Shown here: positions 1 through 7,475 of the stretch, piece by piece
Layout of the letters: each line of letters opens with the position of its first letter
Position numbering within the stretch: position 1 is the stretch's first letter
NCBI RefSeq assembly: GCF_020991455.1
Contig: NZ_JAJMOX010000010.1
Coordinates: 186,001-250,000, forward strand
DNA length: 64,000 bases
Reading direction: 5' to 3'
DNA from: Flavobacterium sp. JAS
GTDB taxonomy: Bacteria; Bacteroidota; Bacteroidia; Flavobacteriales; Flavobacteriaceae
Program-made: the position numbers and the translations under genes
The notes under the pieces: generated by a model
What the model saw: only the letters and a program-made list of their open reading frames with translations
What the model was told of the DNA's origin: nothing
The model's database searches: none

Positions 1-1016
1 TCGCCCAATTTTATGCTTGGCGATTGTTCAATGAATTTTTTTACATTAGAAATTACCAGAGGCTCTTTATTGTTTAATAATTTTTCGAATGTACATCCAA
101 AAAAAGCATTCTTGCAATCTACTTCCTGATCTTTAGAAAGTAAGAAACTTTGCAATTGAGTGTCAAATTTTACAGGTCGTACAAATTTTTCCTCCTCAGG
201 ATTGTAAACAATAAAACCAACTTGTAGATCAGGAATTTTAAAAATTGATTTAAAAATGCCAGATATAATTTCGTTAGTTGGACCAGCATTAGAATCGGGT
301 TTTAATAAGTTACTTTTTAAGTTCGAAATCGCACTTTCTGTAGTGGCATCAAACAAAGAAACAATCCCGAAACCTTTTAGAGTCCAGCTTCCCTTAGGGA
401 ATTTTGATTTCCAAAGTTCAATATCGCCGTAATTGTCAATTAATAAATCAATATCTTCCTGAGTTAATTGTATCGAATTTTCTGTTGGAATAATTTCCAT
501 AAAATCGGCATTATACAAGATACGATAATGTTTTTCTACACCATTTTCATCTGGAATATCGTAGAAAAAAGGTTTATTAAAATCTATTTTCTGTTTGTAA
601 TACACACCCAGAATAAGACAACAGTTATTGATATAGAACTGGTGATCATCAAAATCACGAATTTCCATATCAAACTCAGATCCTGCATTACTAAGAATCT
701 TTTTGAAACGCTCTGTATAGTTAAATGATAAATTCTGAAAAGGAATTGTAATCGCTTTTATTTCATTGTGCGTTAAAGCAGTAGGAAACAAATCGGCCAA
801 TAGATTTTTGATTAAAGGCTCATTATTTTTAATAGTCGAATAATCCTTAATGCCAGTTCTTAATTCAGGTAATGGCTCTATTTCTTTTAGTATGGCTTTG
901 GCGTAGTTTGCTCGGTAATCAACATCAGATAAAGCAATTTCTTCAAAAGATTCAATTAGCTTATGAAATGATATGATAGTTTGGAAAGGACTTTCGTTGT
1001 ATAAATGAATATCCAT
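1..1016 (-). CDS. GAF-type domain protein, N-terminal part (runs off the window)
   Basis: An open frame reads leftward from ATG at 1016 (MDIHLYNESPFQTIISF) without a stop to the window edge, giving about 338 residues. The visible part is soluble, with no signal peptide or membrane segment. From memory it resembles the N-terminal region of large cytoplasmic proteins labelled GAF domain-containing in Flavobacterium; any GAF domain probably lies partly beyond the edge, so the name is tentative. The frame is continuous and the codon use matches the neighbours. It is divergent from the SDR gene at 1244, with the intergenic operator between them. The coding status is secure and the function is unknown. 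Confidence 0.75.
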   Translation of the reverse strand, partial: MDIHLYNESPFQTIISFHKLIESFEEIALSDVDYRANYAKAILKEIEPLPELRTGIKDYSTIKNNEPLIKNLLADLFPTALTHNEIKAITIPFQNLSFNYTERFKKILSNAGSEFDMEIRDFDDHQFYINNCCLILGVYYKQKIDFNKPFFYDIPDENGVEKHYRILYNADFMEIIPTENSIQLTQEDIDLLIDNYGDIELWKSKFPKGSWTLKGFGIVSLFDATTESAISNLKSNLLKPDSNAGPTNEIISGIFKSIFKIPDLQVGFIVYNPEEEKFVRPVKFDTQLQSFLLSKDQEVDCKNAFFGCTFEKLLNNKEPLVISNVKKFIEQSPSIKLG

Positions 1017-1163
1017 CTGTTTTTGTTTTAGGCTACAAAATTAAGCAAATATTAAGAATGTTGGTCAATTTATTATTTCTTTCGTTTATAGCAGCATAGA
1101 TATAATCCCTTGTAAATAGCATGTTTTGAGAGCTGTTTTTATTTTTAACTAAATATTAACACT

Positions 1164-1201
1164 TATAATAACGGAACGATCGTTCCGTTATTATATCTTT
1201 G
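1164..1201 (+). promoter_or_regulatory. Promoter and 32-bp palindromic operator of the SDR gene
   Basis: Positions 1164-1195 form a perfect 32-bp palindrome whose core is ACGGAACGATCGTTCCGT. A Bacteroidota -7 element, TATCTTTG, lies at 1194-1201 and overlaps the right end of the palindrome. A repressor bound here would block the promoter. The core GGAACGATCGTTCC recurs with one mismatch in front of the TetR gene at 2014-2027, so that regulator is the obvious candidate ligand. This is inferred from symmetry, position and the second copy. Confidence 0.85.
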
Positions 1202-1243
1202 TACCATAATAATTGAATAATCAATAACTTAAAACAAATAAAA

Positions 1244-1996
1244 ATGAAAAATTTAGAAAACAAAGTAGCTATTATAACTGGTGGAAATAGCGGAATTGGG
1301 TATGCAACTGCAGCCGAATTTGTATCAAAAGGTGCAAAAGTAATTGTGACAGGAAGAAACAAAGAATCTTTGGTAAAAGCCGAAACTGAATTGGGTGTAA
1401 CCGGAATTGTTTCAGATCAATCTGATTTAAAATCTATTGATAATTTGGTCGCTGAAGTAAAAGCAAAATTTGGTAAAGTAGATATTCTGTTTTTAAATGC
1501 AGGCGTTGCTTCTTTTGCCCCGGTAGATTCAGCTTCAGAAGAGCATTATGACAGTATTATGAACATTAATGTAAAAGGAGTTTATTTTACTGTTCAAAAA
1601 GTATTACCAATATTAAATGACGGAGGTTCTATTATTTTTAATACTTCAATAAATGCTCATGTTGGTATGCCAAACTCAAGTGTTTATGCAGCAAGCAAAG
1701 CAGCTGTTTTATCTTTAAACCGTGTTTTTGCTACAGAATTGGCACCAAGAAAAATTAGAGTAAATGCAGTTTCTCCTGGTCCTGTTGAAACACCACTTTA
1801 TGGTAAATTAGGTTTAGAAAAAGCAGAAGTTGAAGGTTTTGGAGCAATTTTAGGAGAGAAAATTTTATTGAAACGTTTTGGACAATCTTCAGAAATTGCA
1901 AATACGGTTAGATTCCTGGCTTCAGATGATGCGTCATTTATTACAGGAACAGAAATTGTTGTTGACGGTGGACTTACCGTAAATGCAGTAGTCTAA
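1244..1996 (+). CDS. SDR family NAD(P)-dependent oxidoreductase
   Basis: A 250-residue classical short-chain dehydrogenase. The cofactor motif TGGNSGIG is at residues 12-19, NAG at 85-87 and the catalytic set N108, S135, Y148 and K152. An arginine (R38) after the second beta strand suggests NADP(H) preference. The length is typical of the classical subfamily. The substrate cannot be read from the sequence; close relatives are often called glucose 1-dehydrogenase or 3-oxoacyl-ACP reductase without proof. It is followed 72 bp later by a TetR-family gene, and both share an operator motif. A stress- or xenobiotic-induced oxidoreductase released from TetR repression is the likely arrangement. Confidence 0.93.
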   Translation: MKNLENKVAIITGGNSGIGYATAAEFVSKGAKVIVTGRNKESLVKAETELGVTGIVSDQSDLKSIDNLVAEVKAKFGKVDILFLNAGVASFAPVDSASEEHYDSIMNINVKGVYFTVQKVLPILNDGGSIIFNTSINAHVGMPNSSVYAASKAAVLSLNRVFATELAPRKIRVNAVSPGPVETPLYGKLGLEKAEVEGFGAILGEKILLKRFGQSSEIANTVRFLASDDASFITGTEIVVDGGLTVNAVV

Positions 1997-2013
1997 TTTT
2001 TTTGAGTAATTCA

Positions 2014-2044
2014 GGAACGATTGTTCCGTATTTTTGTATCTTTG
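2014..2044 (+). promoter_or_regulatory. Promoter and operator of the TetR gene
   Basis: GGAACGATTGTTCC at 2014-2027 is a near-perfect palindrome and matches the core of the operator at 1164-1195 with one change. The -7 element TATCTTTG follows at 2037-2044 and is identical to the SDR promoter's. The site sits between the SDR stop and the regulator start, which points to autoregulation. Confidence 0.8.
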
Positions 2045-2068
2045 TGGAGTAATTTAATAGTGAAAGTT

Positions 2069-2650
2069 ATGGCTAGAACGAAAGAATTTAATGAGGATCA
2101 GGCTTTAGACAAAGCGATCGAGATTTTTTGGCACAAAGGTTACAACGGAACATCGGCTCAGGATTTAGTAACACATTTAGGTTTAAGTCGTTCTAGTTTG
2201 TATGATACTTTTGGCGATAAGCAAAAACTTTTTGCTCAATCGTTGCAACGTTATCAGAAAAATGCACAAGATCAAATCGTGGAGCTTTTTGATAAATCTG
2301 AAAATATTAAAGAGACCTTGTGTGATATTTTTAAGCAAGCCGTTATAGAAAGTCTTGAAGACCGAATTACAAAAGGATGTTTTATGGTAAATTCTTCTGT
2401 TGAACTGGCGATGCATGATGAAGAAATTGCCAAAATTGTAAAAAATAATAGCCAGATAATGGAAGAAGTTTTTACAAAAGCAGTTCAGAAAGGTCAGGAT
2501 TTGGGACATATTTCCAAAGCAACTGACGCTAGAGTTCTCGCTCGATTTATTTTTAATAATTACTCCGGAATCAGGGTTCTGGCGCGTACAGGCGAAAGAG
2601 ACAAACAAGTCTATGACGATATTCTAAAAGCGATGTTTTCTATATTATAA
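2069..2650 (+). CDS. TetR/AcrR family transcriptional regulator
   Basis: A 193-residue protein starting MARTKEFNEDQALDKAI. The N-terminal TetR helix-turn-helix covers roughly residues 8-55, with the recognition segment LSRSSLYDTFGDKQKLF. The C-terminal part is a helical ligand-binding domain containing a conserved cysteine (KGCFMVNS), as in the AcrR/NemR-like subgroup that includes thiol-sensing repressors. The frame can be extended upstream to a TTG at 2021, but that would begin inside the operator and promoter, so ATG 2069 was chosen. It probably represses the SDR gene at 1244 and itself through the shared GGAACGA-type palindromes. Confidence 0.92.
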   Translation: MARTKEFNEDQALDKAIEIFWHKGYNGTSAQDLVTHLGLSRSSLYDTFGDKQKLFAQSLQRYQKNAQDQIVELFDKSENIKETLCDIFKQAVIESLEDRITKGCFMVNSSVELAMHDEEIAKIVKNNSQIMEEVFTKAVQKGQDLGHISKATDARVLARFIFNNYSGIRVLARTGERDKQVYDDILKAMFSIL

Positions 2651-2955
2651 TTTAGAAAATAGAGAAATTAAAACGGTAATTACTACTAATTAGTTTTACC
2701 GCAGAGAACGCTAAGATTTTAATCTAAGAATACTTTGAAAAGTACAAAGTTCACAAAGCTAAATCAATACAAAGCTTTGTGAACTTTGTCTTTTTTGTAA
2801 AGGCTAAGAAAAAAACTTGGTGTTCTCTGCGGTAAATTTTTTTTCTCTTTCTGTTGGTTTTAGAATCGATCAAATTTACTGTAAATTAAAAAAGGGCAAC
2901 TACAGTAGTAATTGCCCTTTTTTGTTTTAAGTAAGTAATAGAAAATGAATGACTA
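2651..2955. repeat. Intergenic region with nested inverted repeats
   Basis: No gene is visible in these 305 bp. Two perfect inverted repeats are nested. The outer 15-bp arms (core ACCGCAGAGAAC) lie at 2695-2709 and 2822-2836. The inner 17-bp arms (ACAAAGTTCACAAAGCT) lie at 2744-2760 and 2773-2789. Words such as CACAAAG and CTAAG recur in other gaps of the window. A separate terminator follows at 2886-2924. Confidence 0.8.
2886..2924. terminator. Bidirectional intrinsic terminator
   Basis: AAAAAAGGGCAA pairs with TTGCCCTTTTTT, and the interior CTAC-A-GTAG extends the stem with a small bulge. A-tract and T-tract flank it, so it can end the TetR transcript (+) and the nucleoid-associated protein transcript (-), whose stop codons face each other here. 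Confidence 0.85.
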
Positions 2956-4014
2956 TTAGCTTTTTTCTTCTTTATTGAAATAAACTAAGTAGTAATACAT
3001 TTGTTTTTCTTCATCCCAGCCTTTTTCAACAAATTTTTCTGCACTTTCAGGATTAATAAAATCCATTTTAATCTGAATGTGAGTATCCAGGTTAATTACG
3101 TTTTTAATTGATTTTCTGGCGTCAGAAACTGCTGCGTTTGCAATAGGGAATGAGGTTACATCTTCGATGCTGTATTTTTCTCCTTTATCAACTTTATAAT
3201 TTTTGAATTCAGGAATTAAGTCTGGATTGTCTAATACTTCATTTAAGAAATTTTGCTCTTCGAACTGATCGTTTTTAGCGAAATAATTCACAGAACGGTT
3301 CATGAACATTACTTCTTCTTTTTTGTCCTCTGCAGGTAAAACAACATCTTTTGCGAAGTTTTGACAGAATTTCAAGTATTTTTTAGTGATGAAGTTTTCA
3401 TCTTCAAAAGCATCAACAGATAAAAAGTGCTCTAACCAATAACGGGCATCGTAACGGTTACTGTCTACAGTTAGAATTTTGTATCCTTCTTCTTTTTTAT
3501 AATTAAAAATCAAACAACCTTTGTCCAATTTGCTAAGGTTAATACCTTGTTGCAAAATCATTTCAAGATTGCTGTTTTTTTCTTCAAATTGTAAAAAGTC
3601 GGCTTGTAACTCACTTTTAAAAATTCCGATAGCGTCAACAACATTATTGTCGATACTTAAATTTGTTAAATATGTTATATAAACCTCTCCGTTTTTAATA
3701 TGCGGATGATTTGATTGTTCGAATAAATGCGTAGTGATTCTTTTTGAAATCTCCTGTAGATTATTCGGATTATCAAAAATCTCCGTAGCATATTTAAACA
3801 TGTCGTTATAATCCAAATCGACTTCGTGCGCAAACTGATAATAGTTTTCTTCTTTCTCTCTAAAAGGTTTAAAAAAGTACTCTTTTATCAAAGGCACAAT
3901 CTCATCATTTAAGTTAAAAGGCTGTTCTGATAAAAAAATCGCTTCGTTTCTGCTCTTGTTTCCTACGCGGTGTATCGCAAGCGTCTCGATGTGGGTGTTG
4001 AATAAGTTGATCAT
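2956..4014 (-). CDS. Nucleoid-associated protein, NdpA/YejK family
   Basis: A 352-residue acidic soluble protein matching the 37-kDa nucleoid-associated family (PF04245) in its opening (INLFNTHIETLAIHRVGNKSR) and length. Homologues bind DNA and are spread over the nucleoid in E. coli, where YejK contacts topoisomerases; the role in Bacteroidota is not established. The start ATG at 4014 has no plausible alternative. The left-hand family A repeat (4023-4057) lies immediately upstream, so the promoter must sit in or beyond the repeat-framed segment carrying the four-helix-bundle gene, or within the repeat itself. Identification rests on remembered family features. Confidence 0.85.
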   Translation of the reverse strand: MINLFNTHIETLAIHRVGNKSRNEAIFLSEQPFNLNDEIVPLIKEYFFKPFREKEENYYQFAHEVDLDYNDMFKYATEIFDNPNNLQEISKRITTHLFEQSNHPHIKNGEVYITYLTNLSIDNNVVDAIGIFKSELQADFLQFEEKNSNLEMILQQGINLSKLDKGCLIFNYKKEEGYKILTVDSNRYDARYWLEHFLSVDAFEDENFITKKYLKFCQNFAKDVVLPAEDKKEEVMFMNRSVNYFAKNDQFEEQNFLNEVLDNPDLIPEFKNYKVDKGEKYSIEDVTSFPIANAAVSDARKSIKNVINLDTHIQIKMDFINPESAEKFVEKGWDEEKQMYYYLVYFNKEEKS

Positions 4015-4022
4015 ATTTGTTT

Positions 4023-4059
4023 AGGTTCAGAGAGGCAAAGGTTCAGAGGGACAAAGGTT
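4023..4059. repeat. Family A repeat, left arm flanking the four-helix-bundle gene
   Basis: The segment is built from the words AGGTTCAGAG, GGCAAAGGTTC and GGGACAAAGGTT. It is the approximate inverse of 4494-4528, on the other side of the four-helix-bundle gene. Further copies are at 7431-7463, 12471-12575, 18791-18906 and 21420-21455. Confidence 0.85.
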
Positions 4060-4417
4060 ATTTTCTATCTTTTATTTTTCTGATAAAAGAACTTAACATT
4101 CGTTCTATTTCTCTGCTTTCTCCATTTATTTTGTTAAATTGATTCTCGTTTAAATATTTTAAATTGAATGAGATTTCAAGTTGGGTTTGCATTTCGAATA
4201 ATGAGGAAATTGAAATATTTAAAAATCGTAAATAATCATTATTTCCTTCTCTTCCGTAGCCTTCTGCTATATTACTGGGTATTGATATTGAACTCCTTCT
4301 GATTTGTGAAGATAGTCCATAAATTTCTTCTTTTGGAAATGAATTTGTTAATTGGTAAATTTCAGTTACTAAGGTCATTGATTTTTGCCAGATTAAAAGG
4401 TCTCGAAAAGTATTCAT
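4058..4417 (-). CDS. Four helix bundle protein (23S rRNA intervening-sequence protein family)
   Basis: A 119-residue protein with the family signature: FRDLLIWQKSM at the N terminus, then SSQIRRSSISIPSNIAEGYGR around residues 37-56, and a helical tail. The family (PF05635, TIGR02436) includes proteins encoded inside 23S rRNA intervening sequences and the Avd accessory protein of diversity-generating retroelements, where it forms basic pentamers that bind nucleic acid. No rRNA or retroelement is nearby. The gene is tightly framed by inverted family A repeats, and its stop codon merges into the left repeat at 4058-4060. Neighbours on both sides are ordinary conserved genes, so this looks like an inserted cassette. 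Function unknown. Confidence 0.93.
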   Translation of the reverse strand: MNTFRDLLIWQKSMTLVTEIYQLTNSFPKEEIYGLSSQIRRSSISIPSNIAEGYGREGNNDYLRFLNISISSLFEMQTQLEISFNLKYLNENQFNKINGESREIERMLSSFIRKIKDRK

Positions 4418-4493
4418 GAATTGTATTTAAAAAATTAAACACAAAAATAAGAATATTCCTTCTTTTTTAAATCAAAGATTAAAAAAAGAAAAA

Positions 4494-4528
4494 CCTATGA
4501 ACCTTTGCAACTCTGAACCTCTGAACCT
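4494..4528. repeat. Family A repeat, right arm flanking the four-helix-bundle gene
   Basis: Contains GAACCTTTGCAACTCTGAAC and CTCTGAACCT, the reverse complement in style of 4023-4059. It ends 10 bases before the stop codon of the pRiA4b-ORF3 gene. Confidence 0.85.
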
Positions 4529-4537
4529 AAAAAAAAA

Positions 4538-5077
4538 CTAATTCCAGTTTTCCTCAAAACCATAATCTTCAAAGCTGTCGTCGCCTTCGAACATATCAAG
4601 ATCGTCTTCGTCAAGATCATCTTCAAATTCTCCATAGATATCGTCGTGCATATCTGCTTCAAAGTTTTTTTCGATAGCTTCATCAGGCATTTCTCCGTGT
4701 GAGAATAAAGTTTCAGGATAAGGAACACCAGCAATTTGATCTTCAATAGCAGCCAACTCAACTAAGAAAGTCCACATATTGATGAAATCGTATACGTAGA
4801 TAATCTTAGTATTCTGTTCATCTAAGAGATCAGATAATTTATAATCGCTCATGGTTCTTTGTTCTCCAGGAACATCGCCAGTATCAAAAAGTGCAATTTC
4901 ATCTTCCTGATTCCAAGTTTCATCGCAGGTGTAAAACGAAGCTACTTCCATTCCGTCAAAACCAAAAGCGTTGAAGATAGCATTGTGTAAATCCTCAAGA
5001 GTATCGTCTTCAAGAATTGCAATGTCTCTAAAAATATCTTCTTCGGCGTCTAGAATTACTCTAAATTTATAAACCAT
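4538..5077 (-). CDS. pRiA4b ORF-3-like protein (IS1096 passenger TnpR family name)
   Basis: A 179-residue protein beginning MVYKFRVILDAEEDIFRDIAI, typical of the pRiA4b ORF-3 family (PF07929). The fold covers about residues 1-140. The last 40 residues are an extremely acidic tail rich in D and E (DDLDEDDLDMFEGDD). Database names calling the family a TnpR passenger come from its occurrence in IS1096; nothing here looks like a recombinase and no transposase is adjacent. The molecular function is unknown. It is followed by the repeat-framed four-helix-bundle gene. A second long frame at 4495-4761 overlaps it and is a shadow. Confidence 0.88.
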   Translation of the reverse strand: MVYKFRVILDAEEDIFRDIAILEDDTLEDLHNAIFNAFGFDGMEVASFYTCDETWNQEDEIALFDTGDVPGEQRTMSDYKLSDLLDEQNTKIIYVYDFINMWTFLVELAAIEDQIAGVPYPETLFSHGEMPDEAIEKNFEADMHDDIYGEFEDDLDEDDLDMFEGDDSFEDYGFEENWN

Positions 5078-5200
5078 AATCTTTGTTTTTATTGAAAGGT
5101 CAAAGGTAAAATATAATTAATGATTTACGAATTGTGATGTACGATTTGTTGAAAAGATTTTAAAAAGCGATTAATCTTACTAATGCAATTTGATCTTGTT

Positions 5201-5263
5201 GTCAGGCTGAGCGAAGTCGAAGCCCATTCCAATTGGCAAGCCTTCGACTTCGCTCAGGGTGAC
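5201..5263. repeat. Family D hairpin
   Basis: A left arm containing TGAGCGAAGTCGAAG pairs with a right arm containing CTTCGACTTCGCTCA, with a short loop around CATTCCAATTGG. It lies between the pRiA4b-ORF3 start and the HPP gene end. Related hairpins are at 9567-9670 and 26413-26510. Confidence 0.85.
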
Positions 5264-5287
5264 ACTCGTGGTTCGTAAAAAATATAA

Positions 5288-5887
5288 TTACTTTCTACTC
5301 AATCTCTTTCTAATTTTATGATAATGTTTGTGATAAGTACTATGACTCGGATAACTTCTGCTTGAAGTCATATTATTAAAAATTAATGCCGTTACAAACA
5401 AAATCAGTACGCCGTCTAAAACCGGAGAAAGCACATACATATAGCCTAAATCTTTTATTTGAGCAGAGCCAGTAACCGCAATAAGCGCCGTAGCACCTCC
5501 CGGAGGATGGAGCGTTTTGGTAATTTGCATAAAAATAATCGAAAGCGAAACGGCCAAAGGCGCAGATAACCAAACAATATCAGGAACTAATTTTTGCACG
5601 GTAACGCCAATAATTGCGGAGATTACATGACCGCCAATTAAATTTCGGGGTTGTGAAAACGGACTTTGTATAATTCCGTAAACCAATACACTGGATGCCC
5701 CAAAAGAACCAATTAGAAAAACAATATCACTGCCGGAAAAGCGAATAGATTCAAGATAAGACAGAATTCCGATTCCAACGAAGGATCCTAAAAATGACCA
5801 GAAATGTTCTTTGTAATCAATTAGAGTTTCTTTGTAAAGAATATAGCGCGTTTTACGATATCCTCTTTTTATTTTTTGAGTCGGCAT
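5288..5887 (-). CDS. HPP family integral membrane protein
   Basis: A 199-residue protein with four predicted membrane segments between about residues 28 and 170 and the diagnostic LHPPGGAT motif near residue 126 (PF04982). The N and C termini are basic and likely cytoplasmic; the tail is rich in H, K and R. Some HPP proteins of cyanobacteria and plants transport nitrite across membranes; whether this one does is unknown. It lies 105 bp downstream of a ClC-type channel gene on the same strand, and the pair may be co-transcribed as anion transport functions, which is inference. Confidence 0.9.
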   Translation of the reverse strand: MPTQKIKRGYRKTRYILYKETLIDYKEHFWSFLGSFVGIGILSYLESIRFSGSDIVFLIGSFGASSVLVYGIIQSPFSQPRNLIGGHVISAIIGVTVQKLVPDIVWLSAPLAVSLSIIFMQITKTLHPPGGATALIAVTGSAQIKDLGYMYVLSPVLDGVLILFVTALIFNNMTSSRSYPSHSTYHKHYHKIRKRLSRK

Positions 5888-5992
5888 GTGGTATTTTATT
5901 TTAATAAATCTTGAGATTCATTTTGTTTTTTGCCAGAGATTTTCAGATTAAAAAGGATTAATAATCTTTAAAATCAAGGGCTAAAATTATTT

Positions 5993-7273
5993 TTACTTTA
6001 TCAAGCTTGGGGAATAGGAGTAAACGGTATATGGATAAATCATTTTTGCTGTGTACTTAGAAATTAAACAAACTACTAAAATTGGTAAAAACAAAGTATA
6101 ATCATTTGTTAGACCGCAAACCAAAAAGATTGCTGTAAAAGGCGCATGAATGCTGGCACTCAAAACAGCGGCCATTCCACTGATCATAAAATTAACCGGA
6201 ATTACATTTACATGAAAGAAACTATTTAGTACTGAAGCTAGTAATAATCCTAAAAAAGCACCAATAAAAAGACTTGGAGCAAAGACTCCTCCATCGCCAC
6301 CGGAAGCCAGCGTGATTGATGTTACAATTGGTTTTAAAATCAATATTCCAATAAAGGTTAAGGCTAAAGTTAGCGTCAACGGAATCTCACTAGAATTGCT
6401 AAAAATCCCTTTTATAGCGTGATATCCTTCTCCATATAATTGTGGAAAAATAAATAAAGAAACGCTTAAAACTACTGAACCAATTAGGATTTTATAATAA
6501 TGAGTATCGATCTTTCCAAATTGAGATTTAAAAAATAATACACAACGTGTTAGATAAACCGAATTGATTCCGGCTAAAATTCCTAAAAGAATAAAATACG
6601 GAATTGCTCTTAAATGCCAGGTTGTAATCGAAACGGCAAATAAAGGTTCTTCTTTTAATATGGAAAGTAATCCAAAAGCAACTGAAACCGCAATTACATT
6701 TGAGATAATAAAAGCTCGGGTTACTTTTCTTGAAATCACTTCAAGTGCAAATAAAATCCCGGCAATCGGGCTGCTAAATAAAGCTGTAACTCCGGCAGCA
6801 ACTCCTGCACAAATTAATTCGGTTTTGTATTTTCGAAATACATTTTCTTTTTGTTGCGCAACAGAGCCAATTGTGGCGGTGGCAACAACTGTTGATACTT
6901 CGATTCCGGTCGAACCTCCAAAAGCGACAGTTATTAATCCGTTTATAAAGTGAGATGGAATTTTATAAGAAGGTAAATTTTTTGAAGTTGATTTAGTACT
7001 CTCAAAAACTTCTTTGATTCCCTTATTTTCTTTTTTCTTAAAAAGATAGTGTCTTAAAAAATAAATTACAGACAATCCAAAAACCGGAAAAAGTATATAT
7101 AAAAGCGGATGTACCGTAACTTCGTGAAAGAAGATTTCTTCGTAATATTCAGTTATTTTTTTTAGTGAAATTCCTAGAAAGGCTGATAAAAAACCTATTA
7201 GAATAGAAACAACAACTAATTTTTGAAGGACAATAAATTGATGATTTTTTTTGATTTGCGCCGTTTTGTTCAT
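5993..7273 (-). CDS. ClC-type chloride channel/transporter with atypical selectivity motifs
   Basis: A 426-residue ClC-fold protein with about ten hydrophobic segments and no CBS domains. The third signature GGDGGVFAPSLFIGAFLG is intact. The first two are unusual. The usual GSGIP segment reads NKGIK at 83-87. The usual GREGP segment reads GSTGI at 120-124, placing Thr122 where the gating glutamate of E. coli ClC (E148) should be. Glutamate-less ClCs generally behave as uncoupled channels, so passive anion flux is predicted. Length and topology are otherwise normal, so it is not a pseudogene by appearance. It is upstream of the HPP gene on the same strand. Confidence 0.9.
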   Translation of the reverse strand: MNKTAQIKKNHQFIVLQKLVVVSILIGFLSAFLGISLKKITEYYEEIFFHEVTVHPLLYILFPVFGLSVIYFLRHYLFKKKENKGIKEVFESTKSTSKNLPSYKIPSHFINGLITVAFGGSTGIEVSTVVATATIGSVAQQKENVFRKYKTELICAGVAAGVTALFSSPIAGILFALEVISRKVTRAFIISNVIAVSVAFGLLSILKEEPLFAVSITTWHLRAIPYFILLGILAGINSVYLTRCVLFFKSQFGKIDTHYYKILIGSVVLSVSLFIFPQLYGEGYHAIKGIFSNSSEIPLTLTLALTFIGILILKPIVTSITLASGGDGGVFAPSLFIGAFLGLLLASVLNSFFHVNVIPVNFMISGMAAVLSASIHAPFTAIFLVCGLTNDYTLFLPILVVCLISKYTAKMIYPYTVYSYSPSLIK

Positions 7274-7430
7274 CAGAAGTGATTTTGAAATCGCACGATT
7301 TTTATTTGCGATTTCACAAAATTAGGCAATCAAATCTGTTTTTTAATAATAAACTACCTTTATAATATGTTAAAATTATTAAAACAAGAAAATTCTTTCA
7401 GTATGTTTTTGTTTGAATATCGCTTATTTA

Positions 7431-7463
7431 GGGGCAAAGGTTCAGAGGTGCAAAGTGGTAAAG
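7431..7463. repeat. Solo family A repeat
   Basis: GGGGCAAAGGTTCAGAGGTG followed by CAAAGTGGTAAAG, the same words as the repeats around the four-helix-bundle gene. It lies in the gap between the ClC gene start and the hypothetical gene ending at 7476, without an inverted partner. Confidence 0.7.
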
Positions 7464-7475
7464 TTTTAAAATCAG

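Noticed and set aside
2021..2068. N-terminal extension of the TetR protein from TTG 2021
   Set aside because: The extension would begin inside the operator and promoter; homologues start at the MART-like methionine.
2183..2608. 141-residue frame antisense to the TetR gene
   Set aside because: Fully overlaps a convincing gene and has low-complexity cysteine/phenylalanine-rich composition typical of antisense AT-rich sequence.
2651..2955. CRISPR array
   Set aside because: Repeats in this and other gaps are inverted and irregularly spaced; there are no regular spacers and no cas genes.
4058..4417. 23S rRNA intervening sequence or diversity-generating retroelement
   Set aside because: There is no rRNA sequence, reverse transcriptase or template repeat near the four-helix-bundle gene.
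4495..4761. 88-residue frame inside the pRiA4b-ORF3 gene
   Set aside because: It lies in another frame of a well-supported gene and begins in a family A repeat.
4538..5077. Resolvase or transposon gene, from the family name containing TnpR
   Set aside because: The name reflects a passenger gene of IS1096. No resolvase motif, transposase or terminal inverted repeats are present.
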